Part shown: positions 35,661 to 46,879 of the stretch, piece by piece
Position numbering within the stretch: the stretch's first letter is position 1
Layout: every line of letters begins with the position of its first letter
Assembly: GCF_932526225.1 (NCBI RefSeq)
Contig: NC_064042.1
Location: 4,571,001 to 4,635,000, forward strand
Direction: 5' to 3'
DNA from: Nematostella vectensis
Taxonomy: Eukaryota > Cnidaria > Anthozoa > Actiniaria > Edwardsiidae
Length of the DNA stretch: 64,000 bases
Position numbers and translations under genes: made by a program
The notes under the pieces: generated by a model
The model's database searches: none
Seen by the model: only the letters and a program-made list of their open reading frames with translations
Told to the model about the DNA's origin: nothing

Positions 35661-37617
35661 CTTATGCAGTTGAGGTATTGATATAACATGTTATCAGCAT
35701 AAACACTGTTAGTGGCTTGTGACGTCAGTTGTGAGGTTCTTACACCGAGGATCAGCCCCTTGCGGGACTAAGGCCCCAATGATAACTCTGCGGACATCGG
35801 AAGCCTTTCCTCCAAACGATAAATCACGGCATTTGACTTTGTTTATAACTTAGGCAGCTCATCGCATTAATACTAATAATATCTAACTTTTTTGACAATC
35901 ATTTACAGCATTCCACATTATCTTAGGCAACGACTCACAATATTTTATGCAATAGACAAAACCTGAAATGATTTGCGCATTCGGTAAATCGCGAGATTTT
36001 TTAAGACACAAAGTACCATGTTATGAAGCACAAAGTTAAATATTTTATGCAATAGATAAAACCTGAAATGATTTGCGCATTCGGCAAATCGCGAGATTTT
36101 TTTAGACACAAAGTTGAATATTTTTTACAATTGACAAAAACTGAAATGTTTTGAAGCAAATTGTCTCATGTCGTGACGCCAAGAGTCAGATGTTGTTGGC
36201 GATTTGCATAATGTGCCATGACGCAAGCCTACACATCCAATCGTGTGTGACAAATAGTCACATGTCGTTGTGCAAAAAGTCCAATGTCGTAACGCAAAAA
36301 GTGCAATCTCGTGAAGCACAAAGTGCGTTTGCAAAAAGTGAGTTTTTTTCTACATAGACAAGTATGCTTTGCAAATAGGCTAGGAACGTAATTGCGAAAT
36401 CCTGAGCTTAAATTGAGATATATAAGTAAATATAAATATTAAATCAAGATTATAAGCCATAAAGCTCAGTGAAATAAATAGCATTGTTGAAAGACAAAGT
36501 AAAAAGTTCAGCATTGCGACCCATTGTGAGTCGTATTATGAAATGCTGTAAATGATTGTCAAAAAAGTTAGATATTATTAGTATTAATGCGATGAGCCGC
36601 CTAAGTTATAAACAAAGTCAAATGCCGTGATTTATCGTTTGGAGGAGAGGCTTCCGATGTAGAGTTATCATTGGGGCCTTAGTCCCGCAAGGCGAGCTAG
36701 AGGTACCTACATCTGTAGAACACTGAATAAAGCTCGAGCGAGCTCTCAACCAGTTCAGCCTTTGATCCCGTATCGCTAAGGCTCCTTTTCCTCGGCCTAT
36801 CCTGAAGTTCTGTTTAGTTTTTAGTCCTTGTAGGGAGCTCACAGGTCATTCGTATAGAATCCAGTTATTTGAAAATTCTCTTCAAATTTGTGAAATGAAG
36901 TTCTAAAGCACAAAGTTAAATATTTTATGCATAGACAAAAACTGAAATTATTTGGCCATTCGGCAAATCGCGATATTTTTTTAAGACACGAAGTACCATG
37001 TTATAAAGCACAAAGTTAATTATTTTATGCAATAGACAAAACATTAAATGATTTGCGCATTCGGCAAATCGCGAGATTTTTTAAGACACAAAGTACCATG
37101 TTATGAAGCACAAAGTTAAATATTTTATGCAATAGACAAAACCTGAAATGATTTGCGCATTCGGTAAATTGCGAGATTTTTTAAGACACAAAGTACCATG
37201 TTATGAAGCACAAAGTTGAATATTTAATGCACAGACAAAAATTGGAATGATTTGCGCATTCGGCAAATCGCGAGATTTTTTAAGACACAAAGTCCCATGT
37301 TATAAAGCACAAAGTCAAATATTTTATGCAATAGACAAATAGTGCTATGTTACAAGCACAAAGTTGAATGTCGTGAACGATATACTGAAATGTTTTAAGC
37401 AAAGGCAAAATGATGAGTTTTTTAAGACACAAAGTGCGATGTTTGAGACACAAAGTGCGATATTGTAAACTAAACCTGCAATGTTTTAAGCGATAATCAA
37501 ATAGTGCTTTGCCGTGACACTCAAAGTGAGTTGTCGTGACGCAAATAGTTCAAAGTCGTGACCGAAAGGTGAGATGTTGTTAACGAAAACCTTGAGTGGC
37601 CCTCATGGGCTTCCGTA

Positions 37618-38394
37618 GAAATGTGCTAGCCTCCTCCTCACGGAAGTAAAAAAGAAAACGTCTATCAAATGTGGATTTCCTGTGGACTCCTGTCCGCTCG
37701 TGGAGCATGGTTAACGGCGAAGATAACGAACCGTATATGATATGATGAACTGAAAGCGGTTTTAATACAAAGCGTCCTGTGGTTAAGAAAGAAACACCTT
37801 AAATTATCAAATCGAATTAAGATAATTTTTACCCATTTTAGAACAGTTTTATTTCATGCCTCCCACATTTTTGTTTTTATGTAGGCCAATAAAAGACTCT
37901 CCTTTTTTGTGTCGACAACTTTAGGGATAAGATTTTTTTTTTCGGCCATACAGCTGTCGTTTTACAACACCACAATTAATTGAATTACAAATATTTTCAG
38001 AGACCATTTCTTATCTTAAAAAATCTTTCTATACAAACAAAATCTTTGTTTAGAAAATGGTCAGATATTTATTGAATATAAAAACGACAGATCAATCTTT
38101 AAACTGACATTTGGATTATATTTCCATCAATCCTCCTTTCGCCTATTTGACAGCAAGATTCTAACAAGAAAACTTTCTTTAAGTTAACCATCATTATTTT
38201 TTTGTAAATATTAATGACTTGCAGTACCCCGGTTATCACAAGCCCCTGATGGAAACACAGCATGTTTGCAAAGCTGTCAAGTTGGAGTCCAGGGCTACAG
38301 AGTAACACAATCTTCTTCTTATGCTGCCAGGGCACCATATTTCAAGAATTCGTTTGAGATGTTTACATAGTCTGGCCTTTGGACCAATTTCGAC
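37618..38394. other. intergenic, upstream of the DUF229 gene
   Basis: AT-rich with no supported exon. It should contain the promoter of the plus-strand gene that starts at 38395. Confidence 0.45.
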
Positions 38395-41389
38395 ATGGCT
38401 TCATATTTCTCCTCTAAATGTAATTTTTCGGTATACTTGCGTAGACGAGGTATAAGCCTATGTTTTGTGCTAATTGTGATACTTGCTTTGCTAAATTTCC
38501 TCCTGATAAAACTTGAGCTACACAGGACCGGGAGTTCTGGTGATACGACCGACAAACAGAACAAAGCTTGGGATATGATAACAAAAGAACCGCGAGTAAA
38601 GAGAGCGTATATCGAGCCGAACAAAGCAAAGAAAATGAAATCTAATGGTGTGTATGGCGGTACATTAGCTGAAGTGAGACATAAACCTACGATGTCAGAC
38701 AAGCATATCCCGTTACATACAACTCTAAAGAAAAAACACAGTCCAACTAAACTTGAAAACACAAGAAAAAATACTAAAGGCATGGAGAAAAAACCGATAT
38801 CAGATGCTGAAGCAATAATTAATATCACGCGGCTTTCGTCGGAGGCTTTGCATAAACTATCAGAAGAAGAGGATTTCAATACATGTCCAAAGTATGGAGT
38901 GACAAAGATTGATTTACCCTACGGCAAATGTAGACCGCACCAAGCGAGCAAGGAAGCATGCGCGCTTGCGAAGGAGCTTTACTTTCTAGAGGCAACTCTA
39001 ACTGCATGCAAGACTCCCCCTATGCGAGATATCTGCTTTATTGTCCGGAGTGAATTTCCTAGATTTACAGTTCGGTGTTTTCGGGGGCAATGTCTAGAGG
39101 GAAACTCAAAAAGACCTCTTCTTGTACAATCAGTCGACCCTTTCGATGGAAAAATAGTAACTGCTAAGTCTTTTTCTTTCGTTGAAGACATGGAGCTAGA
39201 ACTCCCGAGAATTCTAAAAAAGTGCATCCAAGACCAATTCCCCTTTCTATTTATAAAATGCACGCGACAAGAAAACCACAAAGAGCATGTCACGCAATTA
39301 ATTCCGGTCAGAGCCGAGATGCTGCTCGGTCAGCGGTCGTCAAAGCCTCGGTCCGCGCATGCGCTTAATGTGAATATTTTACTTTTAGATTCTGTCTCTC
39401 GCGCTCATTTTTATCGTTCTTTACCTAAAACTATAGCGCTATTCAAGGAGTGGTCTGAATCAAATAATGCGCCCGCGGAGATATTCGACTTTGAGTTGTT
39501 TCAATCTGTGGAGGGGCATACCGCTGAAAACACGCATGCGCTGTTCACTGGACGATTCCTTCCGCCCCACAAGGAGGAGGAGAACCTCCCAGTAGAGATG
39601 GGCTACCTGTTTGGGCGTTTTGCGGGGGCTGGGTACCAGACCATGTGGCAGGAGGATCTGTGCTGGGAAGCCCTTTGGGGACTGATGACTGACTTGGCCG
39701 TGTGGGAGTGGGAAGGTCTTCGTGGGGAGATGAAAAACAACCACATTCATGACACAGGTGAGAGGTTTGCACGTTGCTGTTTATGTGACGGACCAAAAGA
39801 CAGACAGACGCACGGACGGACGGATGAATAGACACAGACAGAAGACCGAGAAACGCAAGATATACAGACGGACGAACGGACAGACCGTGGGACGGGCGGA
39901 TAATGGGGGGGGGGGAAGAAGTTAGACGGATAAATCGTAGCTACATATTTCTTTCGTTGAAGGCCTGACGCACACCAGCTGTGAGATGCTTGCTCAGTAT
40001 GGATTAAATAACCCATTCAGCGGTCCACCAGGTGATCAAATCTGCTACAACGGTCAATTCCAACACACCTACCTTCTCAACTACACCCTGGATAAGCTAC
40101 GTGGCATCAGCAGAGATGCGCATGCGCAAGCGATGCTTTCTTACATGAGCCTCAGCGTCGGTCACGACCACGTGGGAAGAAGAATTCAAACACTGGACCC
40201 CGCACTGGTACAGTACGTGACGTCACTCGCGCATGAGCAGAAGACTATTACTGTTATTCTAGCAGACCATGGGAACACGTACACGGAGTTTGCGTCTACT
40301 ATTCTTGAAGGTCGCTTTGAGATGTTTCACCCGCATTTATTCGTGATTGTTCCTCGAGGTGTGAGTAGGATTTTAGGTGAAGAGGCAATGGCGGCCTTAC
40401 GGGCCAATCAGAGGAGACTTACCACCATGATTGACATACACCATGCGCTAATGGCACTAGCAGGGCCCATACCTAAAGGTGTCCGTCCTGTCGGGATATT
40501 TGGACAGATTCCGGAAAGGACGTGTAACGATGTTGAATTGAGGACTCCTAATTTATGCGTCTGTGAAGGATGGGATAGTCCTACAACAAACGATACCTCA
40601 AAACTTGCCCTGGTCGAATTTGCAATTGGGCAGCTCAACAATAAGATTGATAGACAGTTCCTTCACTACAATACCAAGGATAACAGAGCGCTTTCTACCT
40701 TAACAAAGTCCTGTAGCCGTCTTCATCCGGTGCGATTCGAGAACGTTCGAGAGCGCAACTCTCGATTTGGGTCTCTGATTACTTCTCTGGATATCTACGT
40801 CAGACCTTTCGTTGCCAATGGTGATCTTGACTTAACTTCCGGACATGCGCACTTAGACATTTTTCACGTAGAAGTAGAATCTACCGAGTCACCTAATTTG
40901 AGCTCTATGGATTTGAGGATTTTGAGTTACGATAGAGTGACGGAGTTTGGCAAGTTCAAGCAGTGCGCAGACCCAGGCGTCTCTTTAAAGCTCTGTATAT
41001 GCTCCGTAGAACCAAGGCACACAGTCTTTCAAAGTCTTAAATCGCTATTAAACATAATTCACAGACCTTGGAAAATATCAGACAACAAAGTGTCTATCAC
41101 GACGGTCGATAGGCAGGGGTGTGTTTATTTGATTATGCGTAATTATACGTTTTCATTTGCTTTTGAAGTCTTCAACCAGTGCGCAGATAAAGGATATTTA
41201 TTACTAGTTACGACTAGGGACTCTAACATTAAGTTCTCGACGTCTCCTCCCTTTGAGATCAACGTTGCTCCTGAAAGTGTTACGTTTGCGTTTTCGGCGC
41301 GAAAGGACATCAATTACTGGGAAAGTAGCTTAGAAACCAGAATACAAGTCATCAAGATAATCAATAGACGAAATGAACCGCTAGCATAA
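38395..41389 (+). CDS. DUF229 family, sulfatase-like type II membrane protein
   Basis: Two exons (38395-39757 and 39963-41389) join in phase 1 to 929 residues. A short cytoplasmic part with YLRRRG precedes a membrane anchor (ISLCFVLIVILALLNFLL), giving a type II Golgi/ER orientation. A basic linker of about 110 residues follows, then a Cys-rich segment and the DUF229 domain, a member of the alkaline phosphatase/sulfatase fold. NVNILLLDSVSRAHFYR carries the expected nucleophile region, SVEGHTAENTHALFTG follows, and TVILADHGNTYTEF has the DHG metal-binding motif. The last 270 residues are not recognised. The family's substrate is unknown, and modification of a glycan or phosphoethanolamine transfer is possible by fold. 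The 205-bp intron contains a GACA/GACG microsatellite. The start is the first ATG before the anchor. Confidence 0.85.
39796..39905 (+). repeat. GACA/GACG microsatellite
   Basis: A degenerate tetranucleotide run (GACAGACAGACGCACGGACG and similar) fills much of the short intron of the DUF229 gene. Confidence 0.8.
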
Positions 41390-42755
41390 TAGCCCAAGGT
41401 TGATATTATCACAAGTAGAAGACTGATTTTTTTCCAAGTCTTGATAAATAGGTTATCGCATACTGGGATACAAAACCCTTCCAGTCAATGCTATTTTTGA
41501 TATTGCGAAATTACTTTTGTAATACTGTATGTGTAATGTTGCTTTTAGTGAAGAACTGGATTATTACAAGCGGGATGCTAGTGTATCCTTTAGATGGTAC
41601 ACCAAAAACTGGTAGCCGACACTGCCAAAGATTTTTCAGGGTAGCTTTTCTCTAAAGAAGTCTTATTAAAGACGAAAATTTTGCAAAATCGACTGCCTGT
41701 TTTTGGTGATCCATATTTATACTCTGGTTAAAGACTATCTGGGTATTTTGATCTTACCTACGACTTCGTGTCATAGACATGCTTGAAGTAAACACCACTG
41801 TTTTGATACAGTAGATTAGCCCAAGTGTTTTTTTTTTCTGGGATTTCTGTCCTTGGTGATAAACCGTGAGGCAACATGGGGTCTGGGATGAGTTTCCTGT
41901 AACGTCACAGCTCTTTTCAACCACAGTAAGTCCAACCAGTTTCCAACACGGTTTATCACTGTCCTAATGTCCAAAAAAATTATAAAAAAATATTATGAAT
42001 TATTATAGGGCTGAGAAAAAAAGTTATTTAGTTATAGAAAAGAGAAAATAATGTGAAAAAAAGGGAGAGAAAAAAATGAGGCAATTGGCTTAGGATCGAA
42101 CCTCACACAGCTCATATAAAATGCGAAAAAAAATAGACCATACTTCCAGACATGCGCTGAAACACCGTATGGGCAGCATAAAGCTTTACGGCTAAGCTGG
42201 AGATTTCGGCTCCAGCACCGCTATCTAGCGAACTGTACAACACAAAGGAACCTGAGGTACCCGCGCATTAATGGGGAGGCAATAACCAGGATCCCAGCCC
42301 TGTCTTAGTCGGTTACGCCACGCACAGCTCGCTGAGATGTAGAGTGAAAAATATCGAAGTCTTTTTCACGCTTGCGTCTCTTGGGGGGAGGGGGGGGGGA
42401 TGCAGCTATAGTAGTCTGACGTCATCATGCACAGCGCACTGCGTGCCTTAGTTTTTTTATGGTCGTCTTTTGTTGTTTTTTATTTTGCTACGCACGTGGA
42501 ACACCGAAATTAACTAAATTATGCTGATATGTACGAGATGCAAAAATGGTTCTTATACTCAGCAATAAAAATCTGTGCTTTAAACTCTTGCAAGCTTCCA
42601 ACTTCGGAAGGGCATAGATCTAGACTCGGGGGGGGGACCCAATCTTCATATCGCGCAAAAATCATAAAATCGCTTTCAGGATTTCGCCGAAAAGGTTGCT
42701 AGATATCAAAAGATGTCACCTACAAAAAGTCCAAAATTTTTCAATGCCTTAAAGG
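41390..42755. other. 3' flank and intergenic
   Basis: No exon or RNA gene recognised. Short poly-G tracts occur near 42385 and 42630. Confidence 0.45.
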
Positions 42756-42759
42756 CCTG

Positions 42760-43190
42760 GCTAAACTAGGCGACATGTTAAGCGAGCTGCTATTAGATTT
42801 GTCTCGCGCTACAATGTCTTTCTGGGTGGCTAAACTGGGAGACATGTTAAGCGAGCTGCTATTAGATTTGTCGCGCGCTACAATGTCTTTGGGTGGCTAA
42901 ACTAGGAGACATGTTAAGCGAGCTGCTATAAGATTTATCGCACGTTACAATGTCTTTCTGGGTGGCTAAACTAGGCGACATGTTAAGCGAGCTGCTATAA
43001 GATTTGTCGCGCGCTACAATGTCTTTCTGGGTGGCTAAACTGGGAGACATGTTAAGCGAGCTGCTATTAGATTTGTCGCGCGCTACAATGTCTTTGGGTG
43101 GCTAAACTGGGAGACATGTTAAGCGAGCTGCTATTAGATTTGTCGCGCGCTACAATGTCTTTCTGGGTGGCTAAACTGGGAGACGTGCAG
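42760..43190 (+). repeat. 67-69-bp tandem repeat, six copies
   Basis: The unit begins GGTGGCTAAACTGGGAGACA and contains TTAAGCGAGCTGCTA and CGCGCTACAATGTCTTT. Copies alternate between 69 and 67 bp because of a CT insertion or deletion before GGGTGGC. Confidence 0.9.
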
Positions 43191-43394
43191 GCGGCGTGTT
43201 ACATTGCGTGACACGTCACGCTCGCGTTACTTCCCGTAACTACACGCCCTGTAAAATAGATTACTACAATCACAGGTTATATATGATAGTCCCAGTTTTT
43301 AAACTATCTTTATTTGAACATTTAAATTTCAATCAGATTCGTATTTTTATAAGACTTTGGCTGGATTAACTAATTTATGATTAACTGGCGCGTG

Positions 43395-43730
43395 TTATAT
43401 TCTCACTAGGGAATATCGGGAAAAAATAGCCGAAAATAAGGCGAAATCGTGGATAAACAGGTTTAGATATCAGCATGGGCTCCTGTTACATAACTTTAGC
43501 ACCTCTATGGCTTTATATTCTGGACCCGATTCTGGATATTTCACTTCAAGTCCTTGCGACGCCACGGAGAAGACCTCAAGCCGTTTTGTGACCCGCCCTC
43601 CTCCCCGCAGCGATGAAATTATGCTTGCTCACGGGGTCATCCGTTCGCAATTGCCTCGGGCTTGCTCTCCCCATATCTTAGCCTTATCCTGAGGCATTGT
43701 TCACGGGTTACCCTAGTGAGAATGTATAAC
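43395..43730. mobile_element. MITE with 18-20-bp inverted repeats
   Basis: GTTATATTCTCACTAGGG at 43395-43412 is mirrored by CCCTAGTGAGAATGTATAAC at 43711-43730. About 340 bp separate the outer ends. No coding capacity. Confidence 0.65.
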
Positions 43731-44778
43731 TATAAACAAGCCAAGTCGGTAGCATGCGCGGGTCACTACGCATACAGCGCATTGAATTGAGTGAATAACG
43801 GGTCGAGGATTTGTGTGGGTTCTTTAAAGGTCGGAGAGTAAAATAAAAGTGCCGCAGATATAAATAGTTCCCTAGATGCAGACAAATAACAATTCTTGTT
43901 GAAATTGAAAAGTTTAAAGTATACGGCTATTCTATAGCCCGTGGTCTAATTACAAATGTGCAAACTGAGTTGCTTAGCAACGCGGCGACCAATAGGGTTA
44001 GAGATTATTTTATCACGGTTTATAGAGTGGCTTTTATGCTCTTGTTTCTTTTTTATGCCTTGTAAACACAGAGGGTTGTTTTTTTTTATATAAAAAAATA
44101 TTTAACCTGAGGGTCTGCATTATAAAATCCCCTCAACAAGTTTTTGTCACCAGAGAAAATCTTTAATTGTAATCATATTTATACGACTGGCCTAATATTG
44201 AAATTCTTTTACCTCCCAATTGGCTTATTGTGCTAACTGTTGATACAAGCGACGATCATTATAGCAAATAGGATACCAAAAGGTCAAGAACAAGGATTCT
44301 CTTCTCTTTTCACGTGAGAACACCAAAGATATTTAGTGCTCTGAGCAAATTCAAGTAAGTGGCGATTTAGCGAGATGAATTGAATTGTAGGACAAAGTTT
44401 ATTTGGGCAAAGGTAACGAATTTTTGCAATTGAATGAGATATGAAAAGAAGGGGGAAAGAAAAAAACAATGGTTAATGGTTAAAGGATATTGCTCTACAA
44501 AACTGAGGCTCTTAAGATTCTTTCAATTAATAATAACAGTTCCTTAAGACTTTTCAAATGTAAAAGTTATAAGTCATACTGCAGTAAGTGAAATCCATGT
44601 TATGTTATGAATTTCAGTATTATCCATTTAGAATGATGAAAAAATGATGGATAGAGGATAAGCGTTACTAGAGCCGTTCGGCCTCCTACGTTGGTATTTC
44701 TTGAATTATTTATACGTGTTACCACTCCATTATTTTTTTCAATGCTATTTTTCTCTCAATACACATTGTGTCATTTTT

Positions 44779-44848
44779 GTTTATTCTATTCCTTCCTCTT
44801 TGAGGAACGCTCTTTGAGGAACGCTCTTTGAGGAAGGAATAGAATAAG
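44779..44848. repeat. perfect 18-bp-stem hairpin with internal repeat
   Basis: TTATTCTATTCCTTCCTC and its exact reverse complement flank tandem copies of TTTGAGGAACGCTC. The structure would extrude as a hairpin. Its origin is unknown. Confidence 0.8.
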
Positions 44849-45936
44849 AATTTTTTATTACATTTTTCTTTTCTTCGGTGATCTGTATAACATGAATTAT
44901 GTACGGTAACATGGAAATGATCTTGTAACGGTACGCGATGAAATAATACAGATCAGAAGCTTTTTCGCACCACTCACGTTCAAATTCATGTTTATCTTAG
45001 GATCAAATGTTTACTAAAAGAAATCTTTTGGTTTTGAAGTTTATGCCCGCGGAAGTATCTAAGACGAGATCTAGCAAGGCGGAACATTAGACGCTAGATT
45101 ACATTGTTCCGGAAAGATAAGAAGGCGATAGGTTGCTATTAAAACGGCCAAAGCCATGAGGAAATAAGATGTAGAAAAATGACGTTGTTTGATTTTCGTT
45201 GGTCAACTGGGGCCGGTCCCTGAAAAGCGGATTAGCGCTTACCCAGGGTTAAATTTTTACCCCCGGATTAGTTCTGTTCCCGAAACGCTGGTTAGCGCTA
45301 ACTCTGGATTGGTTTGGAGGTAAAATTTAACCCTGCTCGCGAGGTGGGTTAACTCGCTACGATTTAGTTGGCGTAACACACGCCTCCTAAACTTTGTAGT
45401 AGAACTAAAGTTATATAAAATGAAGTTGCCGACAAAAAGAGAGACCTATGAGACCTTCGTTGCGATGCTGACGACAGAGCGAAAAAATGGCATGAAATTT
45501 TCCAATTCTTAACAATAAGTTCAAGATTCCGCTTACAAGGAGTTTCTCTGACAAAAAGCTTAATTCCAAATATTAAAGAAACTTAGAAGATATGAAATTT
45601 AGATATTAGCGAGCAAAGTTGGCAATTCTAGTAAACAACACATCCATAATCTTATCGACTAATTAGAGCGTTGGTTTTATTATTGTTGCTTATATGCAAA
45701 GAATTCATTGGGATCATTCGCTATGCATGATGCCACATTGAACATTTGAATATTCCGAATAGCTAAACGTCTTCCTTTGCCTCCCTTTCATACGACATTA
45801 ACAAAAGCGATTGCAGTCCGTTTACAAAGGCGGTATTGTGGCTTATTGTAGTGAAACAAGTTTGCCAAATAGTCGCTCGTGTAGTAGAACTGTCAAAGTG
45901 GAGTAAACAGCAAATACAGGATATTCTAAGGTATCT

Positions 45937-45941
45937 TAAGT
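45937..45941 (+). repeat. target-site duplication, left copy
   Basis: TAAGT (TTAAGT if the adjoining T is counted) borders the left inverted repeat and is repeated directly at 62473-62477. Polintons make about 6-bp duplications on integration. Confidence 0.8.
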
Positions 45942-46462
45942 AGTAGTAGGGAAATGGCGCAGCTGGCGCAACTTTTTGATCTCCCCAAATTTCATTCCAA
46001 AAGTGGCGCAAAAGTCTCCGCACACCTCCGCCAAGCCCCGCGACCTGCGCATGCGCGAGTTTGCCAGAGATCTCTTGCACGACCAAGCCCACCTGTCAAT
46101 CACTTTGTCACGTGACGGCCACGCCCACCTGTCAATCACTTTGTCACGTGATAGCCACGCCCACCTGTCAATCACTTTGTAAAAAACCTGTCAATCACTT
46201 TGTCAAGGACCTGTCAATCACTTTGTCACGTGATAGCCACGCCCACCTGTCAATCATTTTGTAAAAAAAACCTGTCAATCACTTTGTCACGTGATAGCCA
46301 AGCCCACCTGTCAATCATTTTGTAAAAAACCTGTCAATCACTTTGTCAAGGACCTGTCAATCACTTTGTCAAGGACCTGTCAATCATTTTGTCACGTGAT
46401 AGCCACGCCCACCTGTCAATCACTTTGTCACGTGCTGCACTTAGGGGGAGCTCGGGAGGCTA
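45942..46462 (+). repeat. left terminal inverted repeat
   Basis: About 520 bp match the right end in inverted orientation. The outer 130 bp are unique sequence. The rest is an array of 12 CCTGTCAATCA units at a basic 36-bp period, several with TCACGTGA between them. The right copy has nine units, which explains its shorter length. Confidence 0.93.
46085..46436 (+). promoter_or_regulatory. array of TGATTGACAG and CACGTG sites (left TIR)
   Basis: Twelve copies of CTGTCAATCA, the reverse complement of the PBX-MEIS/PREP heterodimer site TGATTGACAG, are interspersed with CACGTG E-boxes. The arrangement looks like an enhancer array. Binding is inferred from the motif only. Confidence 0.5.
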
Positions 46463-46468
46463 TTCTGG

Positions 46469-46496
46469 TCTAAAGACGTATGGGGTCCTAGATAAA
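46469..46496 (+). promoter_or_regulatory. element leader motif before the 86-residue gene
   Basis: TCTAAAGACG followed by GATAAAATG aligns with the TTTAAAGAC...ATARAATG leader of the other left-end genes, with C replacing the second T. Confidence 0.55.
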
Positions 46497-46757
46497 ATGA
46501 CATTAAAGACGGAGGTTAAGATTAGAAATGGTGCGGCTACCGCCGGCGGTTGTTCGGTGCCGGAGGTGGATGTGAGTAACACTGCGGATGCGGGGCCTGA
46601 ACACTGCTGTTGTGACGCTGATTACTATGAAGACTCAGAATACGGAAGCTTCGACCCCGTTGGGTTTGTGGCCGGAGCGGCGACAATTGTCCTTGGTGTT
46701 CTAGCAATGTTAGTCTCCATGCCACGGTATGACGAAAAAAGATGGGTAAGATACTAG
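46497..46757 (+). CDS. small membrane protein of the Polinton, function unknown
   Basis: The 86-residue protein starts at ATG 46497, chosen because the element's leader motif sits just before it; the frame upstream is only TIR repeat. It has a Cys cluster (EHCCCDADYYED), an acidic segment and one C-terminal membrane helix (VGFVAGAATIVLGVLAMLV), then MPRYDEKRWVRY. Residues 20-27 (SVPEVDVS) resemble the PxPExxxPIL motif of the TFIIB-like protein and the polymerase. It lies between the left inverted repeat and a second copy of the subterminal block. No family was recognised. Confidence 0.6.
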   Translation: MTLKTEVKIRNGAATAGGCSVPEVDVSNTADAGPEHCCCDADYYEDSEYGSFDPVGFVAGAATIVLGVLAMLVSMPRYDEKRWVRY

Positions 46758-46789
46758 TCCACGAATGTGGTGCGGAGACTTTAGACCCC

Positions 46790-46866
46790 ACCTAGGGGGA
46801 GCTCGAGGGGGCTAGCCTCTCAGCTTCACATCTAGAAGGCCTTTGAAAAGTGGTTTAAAGACGTGA
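46790..46866 (+). repeat. second copy of the subterminal promoter block
   Basis: CACCTAGGGGGAGCTCGAGG through GAAAAGTGGTTTAAAGACG is nearly identical to the sequence just inside the right inverted repeat (about 61968-62045, inverted). A shortened relic of it also follows the left inverted repeat. The leader of the TFIIB-like gene is its last part. Confidence 0.8.
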
Positions 46867-46879
46867 ACAGTCTAATAAA
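46845..46879 (+). promoter_or_regulatory. element leader motif before the TFIIB-like gene
   Basis: AAAAGTGGTTTAAAGAC ends about 17 bases before ATAAAATGG. The position equivalent to the upstream ATG seen before two other genes reads GTG here, supporting use of the downstream ATG. Confidence 0.7.

Larger units (their letters stand above)
33704..37617. mobile_element. foldback-type DNA transposon with long inverted repeats
   Basis: The left end TACGGAAGCCCATGAGGGCC at 33704 is exactly mirrored at 37598-37617. Six bases, GAAATG, are directly repeated outside both ends (33698-33703 and 37618-37623). The left arm (33704 to about 34500) matches the right arm in two pieces (about 36690-37617 and 35648-35695), with a second inverted pair between them (about 35750-35920 against 36540-36700). 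This points to nested rearrangement. The arms contain tandem units of about 100 bp, near 34040-34210 inverted, 35940-36120 and 36900-37330. The interior holds a 48-bp minisatellite and one transposase-like open frame. Confidence 0.85.
43201..45936. other. intergenic, repeat-derived
   Basis: No gene was seen. The stretch contains a MITE at 43395-43730, a perfect hairpin near 44779 and an inverted-repeat element with GGTTAGCGCTAAC near 45210-45340. The Polinton is inserted at its right end. Confidence 0.45.

Noticed and set aside
46085-46436. CRISPR-like array in the terminal inverted repeat
   Set aside because: The units are direct tandem repeats with near-identical spacers in a eukaryotic element. 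There are no unique spacers and no cas genes.
46061-46473. Open frames encoding CQSLCHV-type repeats in both inverted repeats
   Set aside because: They are translations of the 36-bp repeat array and occur in several frames. There is no leader motif before them.
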